Shown here piece after piece: positions 1 to 10,333 of a stretch of DNA of 64,000 nucleotides. This DNA is from Vespa crabro (taxonomy: Eukaryota > Arthropoda > Insecta > Hymenoptera > Vespidae). Both the position numbers and the translations under genes were made by a program. Each line of letters starts with the position of its first letter. The first letter of the stretch is position 1. The stretch is from assembly GCF_910589235.1 (NCBI RefSeq), contig NC_060957.1, positions 2,112,598 to 2,176,597 of the forward strand, written 5' to 3'. The notes under the pieces are model-generated. The model saw only the letters and a list, made by a program, of their open reading frames with translations. It ran no database searches and had not been told where the DNA came from.

Positions 1-72
1 CAATGATATTATTTAAAAAATTTATTGAATCGATGTTTACCCTAATTATGTATTCTCACTATTCGTCGCGTC

Positions 73-154
73 GCCGGTCACCGGTGGCCCTCACGGCGCT
101 GTAGTCAAGTCGAGTGCCGGTCACCGGTGACCCCCACGGCAGTCAACGTGTTAA
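73..154. repeat. GC-rich 25-bp direct repeats ending in a piggyBac-like TTAA terminus
   Basis: Two 25-bp copies (73-97 and 116-140) differ at two positions. Each holds the palindrome GGTCACCGGTG(A/G)CC followed by a CACGGC end. The second copy runs directly into AGTCAACGTGTTAA, ending in TTAA at 151-154. TTAA is the piggyBac target duplication, and terminal sequences of the form TTAACACGTTGACTG occur in piggyBac-like insect elements (recalled, not searched). The block stands out by its G+C and CpG content in AT-rich DNA. The other end and any transposase are not visible, so it may be a MITE end or a solo terminal fragment. Confidence 0.45.
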
Positions 155-440
155 AAATGAATAATTTATCAAAATTACAAACCTAGTTGGCATTAGAATA
201 CATTTTCCATAGGTTTCTATTCTTATAAAATAAAAGAAAAGAATCACACTTAATCTTTTTTGTTTAAATTTAGCAATTTAACAAATGAATTGTTTTTTCC
301 TATCTTCTGTGCATAGTAATAATTTATCATTATGATTTTTAAATTAATTATTCTAATATTTTTTATTAGTCTTTAATAAAGTTGCTGAAAATTAAATATT
401 GATAAGGCTGTTCATCATTTCGTTTTTATTATGATTTATC

Positions 441-698
441 CCAACAATGAGCCCAGGTATAATTCTTGGCCGATTTTAATGAATAAGGTCTCATTTTAAT
501 GATGCATGCTTAAATGAGAAGATGACTTCCTTAAATTTTTGAAAAAGCATTATTTTTATGTATAAACTGTTGTCAAAAAAACATTTTTTACGATTTTTTT
601 CAAAAATTCTATAAAGTCATTTTTAAATCTTCATTTAAAAAATGAAACTTTTTTTTTTATCAAAATCGATCAAGAATTATACCTGGATTTATTGTTGG
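441..698. repeat. Long foldback (imperfect palindrome), probable MITE
   Basis: The outer arm CCAACAATGAGCCCAGGTAT at 441 is matched in reverse complement by the segment ending ATTGTTGG at 691-698. The match continues inward through CAGGTATAATTCTTG, CGATTTT, TCATTTT and AATTTTTGAAAAA. The centre is near 569. Arms of about 125 bp with scattered mismatches leave almost no unique internal sequence. No transposase is present and the target duplication is unclear, so the superfamily is undetermined. Confidence 0.6.
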
Positions 699-1766
699 CT
701 ATTTTAAATATTTTTCGATATTTTTAGTGAAAAGTAAGTTTCGTATAATGACGCTCTTTGAAATTTGCGATAAAAGAAACGAAGCTTCTCATTCCATTAT
801 TGATTTTCATTTACAGTTTTGAATGTGTGTTTTATTTCTTTGAAGTAGACAAATTGCTTGATTGTTCTCTGCGTAAAGTGATGGTCAAATTTTCTAATAC
901 ATTCTAAACATAAGAAAACGTATTTTGCAATGCTAATGTAGAGAAACTGCAGTAATTCACTCAGGAAATTTAATAAGCTTTGAACAGATGGTAAAAATAA
1001 GGAAGTACGTGTGCATTCGTTCATACTAATGGATTTTAATGTTTTTGATATTAAATTTTAGAAAAATGTGTAGTTTCCTTCATATTTTTTATACTAGAGA
1101 CGTAAAATTTTATAAGCAATTAGCAGAATCTAGATTCGTTATTCAGGAATCGTTTGTAAAAGGCTGAATATTTCATCAATCTTTTTTATATTGTATTTTT
1201 ATTTCATATTGTATATTTGTAAATTATTTCTATCGATAAGTTTATAATCATTGTTTAATTTTCTCTTTAAGTATTCAGTAATAAAGTTTTAGTGAATCAA
1301 TTCTATCCTTATTATCTTCTGATTTAAAAAATTTTATTATTTTAATTGTAAAAATGTATCTTACAGTTTTTTCTCATTCTGTTCTTATATTAAGTAATAT
1401 TTATTTAATAAATATTTATTTAATAAATATTTATAAATTTTACGATTGAAATATTGTTTGTTTATTGTTTTATTTGAAAATTATTTTTATATAGTAATTT
1501 TTTATATAGTTTTAACTCACGCTGTAAAAAGAGAAGCCACGGATTTAAGACAACCAACTAGTGTGCGCATAGTATGCAATTTTTGTCGAATATTTTCTTA
1601 AAAATAATTGATGAATATACTTATATATTATATTATTTTAATACAAATTAAAACATGAATTCCACACTAATTAAAACATGATTTCCACACTACCTATGAA
1701 GTAGAACTTACAGCGCTTTTTTTATATGGTCTTTCCTGTAGTACTAATCAACTATACTATTTCGAT

Positions 1767-1850
1767 TATTACTACTACTATTATTACTATTACTACTACT
1801 GCTACTAATAATAATATAATATAATATAATATAATATAATAATAATAAAA
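1767..1850. repeat. TAC/TAA and ATAAT microsatellite
   Basis: Runs of ACT/ATT triplets pass into five or six ATAAT pentamers and then AAT triplets. A related tract with reverse-complement sequence (AGTAGTAGTAATAGTAATAAT-type) lies at 2305-2330. Confidence 0.8.
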
Positions 1851-3329
1851 ATGTACTTAAACATTATTTATATACATCTAAATATTATTTAATACATTTT
1901 ATATTAGTACATTTTATAATAGTAAAGACAATTAGCTTCGTGAGTAAGAAACAGTGTGGAATAAATACACAACGATCATAAGGTAGTAAGATAAAGAGAA
2001 AAGATAGCAGAAGAAAATAGAAGAAACATCTCGTAATTTTCTTCATATGTCGTTTGTATTAGACATATTTATCGATGGGCGGTCATCTGTTAAAATTATT
2101 AAGAACACGATTTGTTGAGAGTTCGCGTGTCAAACCACCACGTAAAATAGTGCATTTTTCTTTCTTTTGTTATCATAAATTACCGTCATCATATGTTTCA
2201 TGATGTGTAAATATATAAGTATATTCAATATAAGTATATTATTCTGTTTCTTCTTATTATTCTTCTTATTACTATATTATTAGATTATATATTATTATTA
2301 TAGTAATAGTAGTAGTAATAGTAATAATATGAAGTGAAATCCTACAGGGGAAACCTTAACAAAATAGCTTGTTCGTCAAAATCAATTAATTAACAAATTA
2401 ATTACGCTTGTTCTTCTTGATGGCGTTAAACCATTAAAAAACTAAAGTAAGAGAACAGCCATAATAAACTACAATTTCACGAAGTCTCATTTTAAATAAA
2501 TCAATGTATGAATACTTTCTACATTCACTGTATGTATGATATATAAATGATTGTGTTCAAGAATAGTCTAAATAAAGATAATATTTTGTATGTAATATCA
2601 ATTAAAATATAAAATTTTCTTATCGATTTAATATTTTTTTTATTGATTAAGATTCCTGAATTTTAATTAAAAGAAGGAAATATAGAAAAATTGCACATTA
2701 CAACTACGTGATCGAACTATCGCGATTTGTTTCATCATATTTTGCGAAATTCCAGCCAAGAAGATAATTAAGAAGTTAGTGTATAAAATTGTTACAAGAT
2801 TTCTACGTTTGTCTGGGTTGTCTCAAATTGAATGATAATTTTTTGTTTATAAATGTATAGACAAGGATTTAAAGAGTTAATTACTGAAAAAGGAAGAACG
2901 TTAAGAAAGATCGTTTATTTCATTTCCGATTGGTTTTATTACTCTTTTAAGTGATTGATTAAATTCTTTTAGGTTCAGGTACGGCAATGTGATGAATCGT
3001 TGTGTCCTCACGAAAATTAGAGACTAAGAAATCAGAACAGGGTAGTAGTATATCGAGTTCACGATCGATCTTCGATTGATCGATTTTCCTATCCGACTGG
3101 CTCTCTTCCATCTTAACAGTGAAATTAAAATCAAAGATTTATGAATTCACGCTAAATAATATCATACATAAATACGAGTTTGTAATTGTTCTCTCTTTTC
3201 TTTAATCTTCTATAACCCCATATAACTCTTACGTCATATTTTCATATATCTGAATTATTTCATTTTTTTTAATGAAAAATTAATTATTGATTGTCTTTGG
3301 AATTCGTGTTCTCAAAGAATGTATTCTTA

Positions 3330-4255
3330 TGCATAGCTACCTCGCTGAAGCGTTTGATAATATTTTCAGAAATGTGGCAGATTTTCTGACGGATCTGTTG
3401 CAATCTTTAACGACTCGTTGAAGGATGGTGCGAATTTGGGTTGCGTCCGTGTTGAGTCTAGGTTTCGTTCGGATTATGTTTGGCTTACGTCTGAAATCTG
3501 TGACAACAAAGACTATATTCTTATGCAATGAGGTCCGTTGGATCGATTGATAGTCTATTCAGAAAAATAGCACAAGTTCTGAAGCAGTTAAGGCGATATT
3601 TATAAGGCGAGATTAATGTAAATCTTGGTTGCGTTATTGTTATTTTTGGGTTATGTCTAGATGGCATTTATAACCTGTAACCACACAGACTTTATTCTTA
3701 TGTTTTGCAGTATGCTGAGAAGACTAATAATATTTTCAGAATCATAGCACAATTTTTGACGGAGTTATTGCAATCTTCCTTGACTTTTCCTAAAATCGCG
3801 CGGGTTTAGGTAGCATGTAGGTTTCGTTAAGGTTGTGTATGTGATTCCGTTTCCACCATAAATTAATTTTTATGTATTGTGGTTGGCTGAAAAGATACAT
3901 AATATTTTCAGTGCTATGGTACACCTTTGGACGGAGTTATTTCAATCCTTAAATGCTTCATTTAGAATTGCTCTTGTCTGCGAAATGACGCCAGTTCTCC
4001 GTTGCGATCCAAGTAATATCCTCGCAATAACGCTATATTTTTGTTACTTTCGTTAAGTCGATAGTAACCAGTTTTGGAAGAATCGGAATAGATTTTAATT
4101 TTTCACGTTTTGATGATCTCCACGTGTTTTGAAGCGTACGTTAAACAGACATTAAGAGAAATGAAAAGATCTTCAACATGACGAATCCGTTTCAACCAAG
4201 ACTTATTCCTTATATAATTGAGTCCTCTTAATCGATAGGTAACATTTGAACATTT
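3330..4255 (+). repeat. Diverged ~330-bp satellite, block 1 (plus orientation, short units)
   Basis: Landmark GATAATATTTTCAGA with a following ACGGAGTTATTGCAATC-type segment recurs near 3350, 3545, 3720 and 3887, so the first units are only about 165-195 bp. The last unit is near full length and shows the landmarks of later blocks: TTGCGATCCAAGTAATATCC, TTGTTACTTTCGTTAAG, GAATCCGTTTCAA. Plus orientation is defined as the one that reads GGTAACATTTTC. Not coding. Confidence 0.75.
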
Positions 4256-6275
4256 AAATATGAATCATGTATGCGAATAGCATTTGTGCCACAGTTTTGA
4301 TAATGTTACCAATCGATTAGACGGGTTAATTTAAATAACAAACAGATCTTTTTTGAAATGGATTCGAGATTTTTAATATCTTTTCATTTAATATTTTTGA
4401 TTTTATGACATGTTTGAGAGAATACTATTCGATCTGCAATGGAAAATTTGTATAATATCGGAGATATGTGTGATTCTGGACTTAAATAGTAAAAATGGAA
4501 ATAATTTCGACAGAAGTCATACTACAGTTCTGAAACTGTTAACAAACGATTGGTCGGACTGAATTACATTAGAAAAAAGTCTTGTTTGTAACGGATTCGA
4601 GGCTTTGGATTCGTTACGTTTAACGCCGTTTCTCGCTTAAACTGCCGTCGACAGAACACGAACAGTTGAAATCTTTAACGATTCCTCCGAATCTTGATTC
4701 TATCAACGCGGCTTAACGAGAGTATGAAGAATACTCGTATAACGTGTTTGTGAGGATACTATTCGAACTGCAACGAGAATTGGCTTAATGTCGGTAAAAG
4801 GTGCGATTTTAGACTTCGGTAGGTAATATTCGAAAAAATTTCATCAGAAGTTGTGCCATTGCTTACCAATCGATTGTGTGAATCGAATTATATAAGAAAT
4901 AGGTCTAAGTTAAAACGGATTCAAAGCTTTTAACATCCATTCGTTACGTTCAACCCCGAGTCTCACGTAAACGGCCTTCGACGAAACACGCGAAGTTGAA
5001 ATCCCGTCCGATTCTTCCGTAACATGATTCTATCGATGCGGCTTGACGAGTGCAACAAATATATAACGTGCATGCGAGGTTACTATTCCAACTTCAACGG
5101 AGAATTGGCGTAGCAACGGGAAAATGCGATTTTAAACTTAAATAGATTTGAATGGAAGTAATTCCTACAGAAGTTGTCCTACAGTCTTGGAAATGTTAAC
5201 AAACGATTCGACTGATTGAATTACATAAGAAACAACTTTGGTTTGCAACGGATTAAAGATTTTTTATATCCATTAGTTACGTTTTACGCAGATTCCACTC
5301 GTAAGCTTCCTTGACAAAACCCGAAATGTTGAATTCTCTTTCGATTCTAACGAAATCTGAATCTGTCGACGTGTCTTAAAGAGAGTAAGAAGAATATAAC
5401 GTGCTTACGAGGGAACTATTCGAAGTTCAATAGAGAATTTAAGTAATGTCGGAGAAACGTCCGATTTGAATTTAAATAGATTAGAATGGAAATAACTCCG
5501 GCAGAAGTTATGACGTAGTTCTGGAATGCTACCAATCTATTACGCACTCTGAATAATATAAGGAACAAATCTTGTTTAAAGCGAATTCGAGGTTTTTGTT
5601 ATTTTTCCGTAAAGTTTTATGCCAATTCTCGCATAAGCCTCCGTCAACAAAACAGGAAAGTTCAAATGTCGTCCATTTCCTCCGAAACCCGTTTCTCATG
5701 GTGCGGATTAACCAGAGTAATAAGAATATTACGTGCTTGTGAAGATACTATTCGAAATGTAATGGAGAATTTGTGTAATGACGCAGAAACATGCGATTCT
5801 AGATTTATATTTGTAACAATGGAAATAACTCCTTTAGAATTTGTAACATAGATCTGGAAATTATATCAATCAATTCGGCAGATTGTAGTACAAAAGAAAC
5901 AAGTCTTATTTAATAGGGATTTGAGGTTTCTGTTATCCTTATGTCAGGTTTTACGCCTATTCTCCTGTACGCGGCCGTCAGACGAACATGAAAAGTTGAA
6001 ATATCGCCTGATTCCTCCGAAATCAGATTTTACGACGCGCTTAAACAACAAAAATATATCGATCTTGCGAGGATACTATTCGAACTGTATTGGAGAATTG
6101 ATGTAATGTTTGAGAGACGTGCGATTCTGGACAAAGAATTAAATTAACTCCGATAAAAGATGTGCCACAGTTCTGGAAATATGACTAATCGTTTCGGCAA
6201 ACTGTATAACAGAAGAAGGAAATTTAGTTTAAATGTATTTGTGGTTTTTGATATTCTTTTGTCAGATTATACGCC
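4256..6275 (-). repeat. Diverged ~330-bp satellite, block 2 (minus orientation)
   Basis: The reverse-complement landmark (GTTACCAATCGATT and variants) occurs near 4306, 4540, 4863, 5195, 5527, 5857 and 6180. Apart from the first interval the spacing is 323-332 bp. Each unit also carries ACGTGCTTGCGAGGATACTATTCGAA-type, GGAGAATTGGCGTAAT-type and GTGCCACAGTTCTGGAAA-type segments in the same order. Monomers are clearly diverged from one another, which indicates an old array. The short open frames at 5666-5851 and 5921-6106 are chance products of the repeat. Confidence 0.85.
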
Positions 6276-6761
6276 TGCTTAACAAAAACTTCGAATACGT
6301 TTGAAACAACTTGTTTTTATGTAATTTTGTCTGTTGTATAGTTTGTTAACATTTTCAGAATTGTGGCACAACTTCTGTCGGAGTTATATCCATTTTTACT
6401 CATCTAAGTACAGAATAGCACTTTTCTTCGATAATACACAAATTTTCTATTGCAGTTCGAATAATATTTTTGCATGCACGTTATTTTTTTGTTACTGTCG
6501 TTAATCCGTCTCAGGAGAAACAGGTTTCGGAGGAATCGGACAATATTTGAAATTTTCATGATTTCCAAAGGGCCTTATTATGTTTGAATATGCTTAAAAC
6601 CTTGCGAAAGTATATAAAATTCCTCGAATTCATCTCAAACAAGACTTTTTTTTATGTAATTCAGTTTGTCGAATCGTTTGGTAACATTTTCATAACTGTG
6701 ACATAACTTTTGTTAGAATTATTTCGATTCTTTCCCATTTAAATAGAGAAAGGGATATATT
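6276..6761 (+). repeat. Diverged ~330-bp satellite, block 3a (plus orientation)
   Basis: Landmarks GTTAACATTTTCAGAATTGTGGC near 6345 and GGTAACATTTTCATAACTGTG near 6678 are 333 bp apart. The block begins at an inversion from the preceding minus-oriented units and stops at a mariner end. Confidence 0.82.
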
Positions 6762-7650
6762 AGGGTGGTCTTTTCCGACCTCAACATGAAGAAGACAGGA
6801 CTCGTCAACAAAAGCTAGGAAATGTGTTTGCGTATCTTGTGAAAGGTATTCACTAAAATTTCAGCCATTTTGGACGCGCAGTTGTTGTTTGACAATCGTT
6901 TGAGTGAGTCGATGTAAGTGTTTTTGTGAAAATGGAACAAATCGAGTATCAAACTGTCATTAAATATTTATTTTTAAAAGGCAATACGCATATGCAAATC
7001 GAAAACGAGTTGGACGCTGTGTACGGAGACTCTGCACTATTATTTACCACTGTGAAATTTTGGGCAGCTGAATTTAAACGTGGCCGTACCAGCTTGTGAG
7101 ACGATGAACGTTCGGGACGTTCAAAAACTGCAACCACTGACGATATGAATATGTCAAAAGAACGTGTTTGTTACATATTAAATCAAGATTTAGGCATGAG
7201 AAAGCTGTCCGCGCGTTAGGTGCCGCGTTCGCTCACGTTAGACCAAAAACGTGTTCAAATGAACATATTCAACGTTCTATTGGCGCAATTTAAGCACAAT
7301 AAATCAGAATTTTGGTGCCGATTAATTACTGTAGATGAAACTTGGATACACCATTATAGCTCAGAAACAAAAATAAGTCAGTAGATTACGAAGAGGGAAT
7401 CGGCTTCAAAAAAAGCAAAAACTTTTTTTTTCGGCTGGGAAAGTGATGGCAACTGTTTTTTGAGGTGGTCATGGAGATATCTTAATTGATTATCTTCAAA
7501 AAGGTAAAATCATTACAGGAGTATACTACGCATCATTATTTGACAAGTTGAAGATAGAAATTACAGATAAACGGCTACATTTGCAGAAAAAAAGATTTTA
7601 TTTCACCAAGACAATGCGTCGTCTTACACCTCAACGAAAATTCACAAATT
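6762..7650 (+). mobile_element. Truncated mariner-family transposon inserted in the satellite
   Basis: The left end TTAGGGTGGTCTTTTCCGACC follows TATA and resembles a mariner terminal repeat next to a TA target. A decayed transposase frame follows. The right end is missing: transposase sequence stops soon after the second catalytic motif and satellite resumes directly at about 7651. The satellite phases on the two sides do not match, so the locus was rearranged or deleted after insertion. Confidence 0.75.
6932..7650 (+). pseudogene. Mariner transposase pseudogene
   Basis: The frame from ATG 6932 reads as a mariner transposase (DDD/DDE cut-and-paste enzyme acting on TA-flanked inverted repeats). 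An N-terminal helix-turn-helix-like region (about residues 1-55) contains TVKFWAAEFKRGRTS. The first catalytic motif VDETWIHHY is at residues 134-142 (7331-7357). FHQDNA, with the second aspartate, is at 7601-7618 in the same frame. In-frame stops lie at 7097 (TGA), 7217 (TAG, where the family has Trp before VPR) and 7382 (TAG, again at a Trp site). The spacing between the two catalytic motifs is shorter than usual, implying internal deletion. The third catalytic aspartate and the C-terminus are absent. It cannot make active protein. The family call is firm; the subfamily is not determined. Confidence 0.85.
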
Positions 7651-9375
7651 ACGGTTTGAATCGATTTGTAACGTTTTCATAACTGTATGACAATTTCTAT
7701 CGAAGTTTTTCCTTTTCTTAACCATCTAAGTAAAAAATAGCACTTTTCTTTTACAATATACAGATTTTCAAATACAATTGGTATAGTATTTTTATATGCA
7801 TGTTATTATTTTATCACTATCGTTAATCCGTGTCGAGGGAAACATGTTTCAGTAGAATTTGATGAAACATTAATTACCATATTTCATCGATGGCTGTTTA
7901 CGCGGAAATATGCGTAAAACTTTACGAAAAGAATATTAAAAACCTTGACGCTGTTTCAAACAACAATTGTTTGTAACATTTTCATAACTGTCACTTCTGT
8001 CTAAGTTATATCCATTCTTACTTATCTAAGTACAGAATGGCACGTTTCTCTCACAATGCGTAAATTCTTCGTTGCAGTTCGAATAGTATCCTCTTTTGCA
8101 CGTTATATTCTTTATACTTTCGTTTAGCCGCGTCGATAAAAATAGATTTTGGAATAATCGGAAGATATTTCAACTTTTCGTATTTCCTGACGACCGCTCA
8201 CGTAATTATAGACGTAAAACATAATGAAAAAATATCGAATCCATTAAAAAAATTACTTGTTTCTTATGTAACTCAGTCTGCTGAATCGATTGGTAATGCT
8301 TTCATATCTGTGTCACAACTTCTGTTCGAATTATATCCCTTCATACTCATCTAAGTGCAGAAAGGAACATTTCTCCATCACAATGTAATTTTTTCGTTGC
8401 AGTTTGATTAGTATTCTCGATTGCAGGTTTCATTCTTATTATTTTCGCTAAACAGCGTCGATAGAAACAGGTTTTGGAGAAATCGGACGAACATTTCGTA
8501 CTTTGCCAACGAAAGCTTAAGCGAGAATAGACGTAAAAAGTAACGAAAAGATATCAAAAACTTCGAATCCGTTTTAATCATGACGTATTTTTTATGTAAT
8601 TTAATTTGTCGAACCGATTGATAATATTTTCAAAACTGTATCACAACTTGTTTCGATATTATTTCCATTCTTGTACATCTAATTCTATAGAATGGTACGT
8701 TTCTTCGACATTACGCAAATTCCCGGTTGTTGTACGAATAATATTCTCTTTTGCACATAATATTTTTTTATACTCTCGTTAAGCCAAGTTGATAAAAACA
8801 AATTTCGGACAAGATGTCAACTTTTCGTGATTTTTTCGACAGTTGCTTAGACGTGAATAGACGTTTAAAGTAACGAAAGAATATCAAATATTTCGAGACT
8901 TTTTCAAACATGACTTGTTTCGTGTGTAATTCAGTCTGCTTAATCGATTGGTAACATTTTGATAACTGTGTCAAAACTTCTGTCGGAGTTACTTTCATTC
9001 CTATATATTTAAGTACAGAATGGCACATTTCTCCGACACTATGCCAATTCATCGTCGTTGTTCGAATAGTATCCTCGCATGGAAGTTATATTCTTGTTAA
9101 TCTCGCTAATCTATGGTGATAGAAACCAGTTTCATAGAAATTGCACGAGATGTCTTCTTGTATGTTGCCGACGGCTGCTTATGCGAAAATAGGCATAAAA
9201 CGAATCGAAAGGATATTAAAAACCTTTAATTCGTTTCAAACATGACTTTTTTCTTATGCAATTCAGTCTGCCTAATCGATTGGTAACATACTCATATTTT
9301 TTTCAATCGCACTTTTCTCCAATACGCGAATACTACATTGACAATACAATTAATATCGTCACTTGCATGTTACAA
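7651..9375 (+). repeat. Diverged ~330-bp satellite, block 3b (plus orientation)
   Basis: Landmark (GGTAACATTTTCATAACTGT and variants) occurs near 7656, 7965, 8285, 8618, 8942 and 9273, with spacing of 309-333 bp. Unit order: GTCTGCTGAATCGATTGG, landmark, CTTCTGTCGGAGTTATATCC, AAGTACAGAATGGCAC, TTCGAATAGTATCCTC, TTGTTACTTTCGTTAA, GTCGATAGAAACAGG, then the TAAAACGTAACGAAA-type end. The open frame 8768-9052 (minus) lies within this repeat and is not a gene. Confidence 0.87.
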
Positions 9376-9859
9376 TATAGTTGGTGTTTGCGAGGATACA
9401 ATACGAACAGGAATGGAGAATTGGTGTAATATCAGAGATAAATAAGATTCTTGACACAGGTATGTACGAATCGAAATAATTCCGATATATACCGTTCCAT
9501 TGTTCACAAAATGTTACCAACCAATTCAGCAGGCTGCATTACATAAGAATCAAGTCTCGTTTTTAACGGATTCGGGTTTTTTGAAATTATTTCTTTATGG
9601 TTTATTCTTTATGGTTATTTTTTTATAGTTTACTTTTATTCTCTCGTAATCGTTCATCGTTTGAGCATGAAAGTTAAAATCTCATACGATTTCTCCGAAA
9701 ATGAATTCTATTGACGCAGAATAAAGAGGGTAACAAGAATATAACACGCTTGAGTGGATACAATAATATTATACGAATAACAACGGAGAATTGACGTAAT
9801 ATCAGAGAAAATTAAGATTCTTGATATAAATAAATAAGAATCGAAATAACTCCAAAGTT
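9376..9859 (-). repeat. Diverged ~330-bp satellite, block 4a (minus orientation)
   Basis: After an orientation switch near 9375 the units read TTGCGAGGATACAATACGAAC, GGAGAATTGGTGTAATATC and GTTACCAACCAATTCAGCAG (near 9508). The next unit breaks off at about 9859, inside the segment that should read AACTCC...AGTTGTGCC. Confidence 0.82.
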
Positions 9860-10333
9860 AACTGACATCAACAGTTGGGTCTTGAATGATTGTAGAGTAA
9901 CTGAAGTGCCTGCAGCCTCCCAATTACACCAACCTAATCACGCGCCTTTTTTTCGGTCAATCCTTTCAGAATCTTACACGGGAACGAGGTTCTTTTTTTC
10001 TTTTTTTTCTTCACAATAGGGCAGTCAAATTACGCCAGGAAAGATTTACTTTAACTTACTTATTCGATGAAATAAAGAGAGAGGCTCCGTATATCGTTCC
10101 TCGCGTCTATATTTCTTTCGTGAGTTCCTGATTCTGCTACTGATCCTTGAATTGGTTCCCTATTGTTAACGATAGCTGAGGAATAATAGGGCGAAGCGAT
10201 GCTTGGTATTCGACACCCTTTTCTTCTCATTTACGAATTGATTTATTTAGTATAAAATCGGTAATGGAAATTTACAATGAATAACAAGATTATAAGTCTT
10301 AAGTATCGTAACTGCTAATTGTAAAGAACTGAC
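9860..10333. other. Unidentified ~470-bp insertion in the satellite
   Basis: Non-satellite sequence replaces part of a unit. It is bounded by the 7-mer AACTGAC at 9860-9866 and 10327-10333, possibly a target duplication. It contains a T-rich tract near 9986-10012 and no open frame with recognisable similarity. About half a satellite unit is missing across the site, so this is not a clean insertion. A solo LTR or SINE-like element is possible but unproven. Confidence 0.4.

Larger units (their letters stand above)
155..3320. other. AT-rich spacer without recognisable gene
   Basis: No convincing coding region was found on either strand. The longest open frame (797-1024, minus) has no recognisable domain. 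The stretch holds a foldback (441-698), short tandem copies of TATTTATTTAATAAA near 1398-1437, and TAC/TAA-type microsatellite at 1767-1850 and 2263-2330. The second microsatellite is partly the reverse complement of the first. Confidence 0.6.

Noticed and set aside
5666..6106. Two 61-codon frames
   Set aside because: Inside satellite monomers; not conserved in other monomers.
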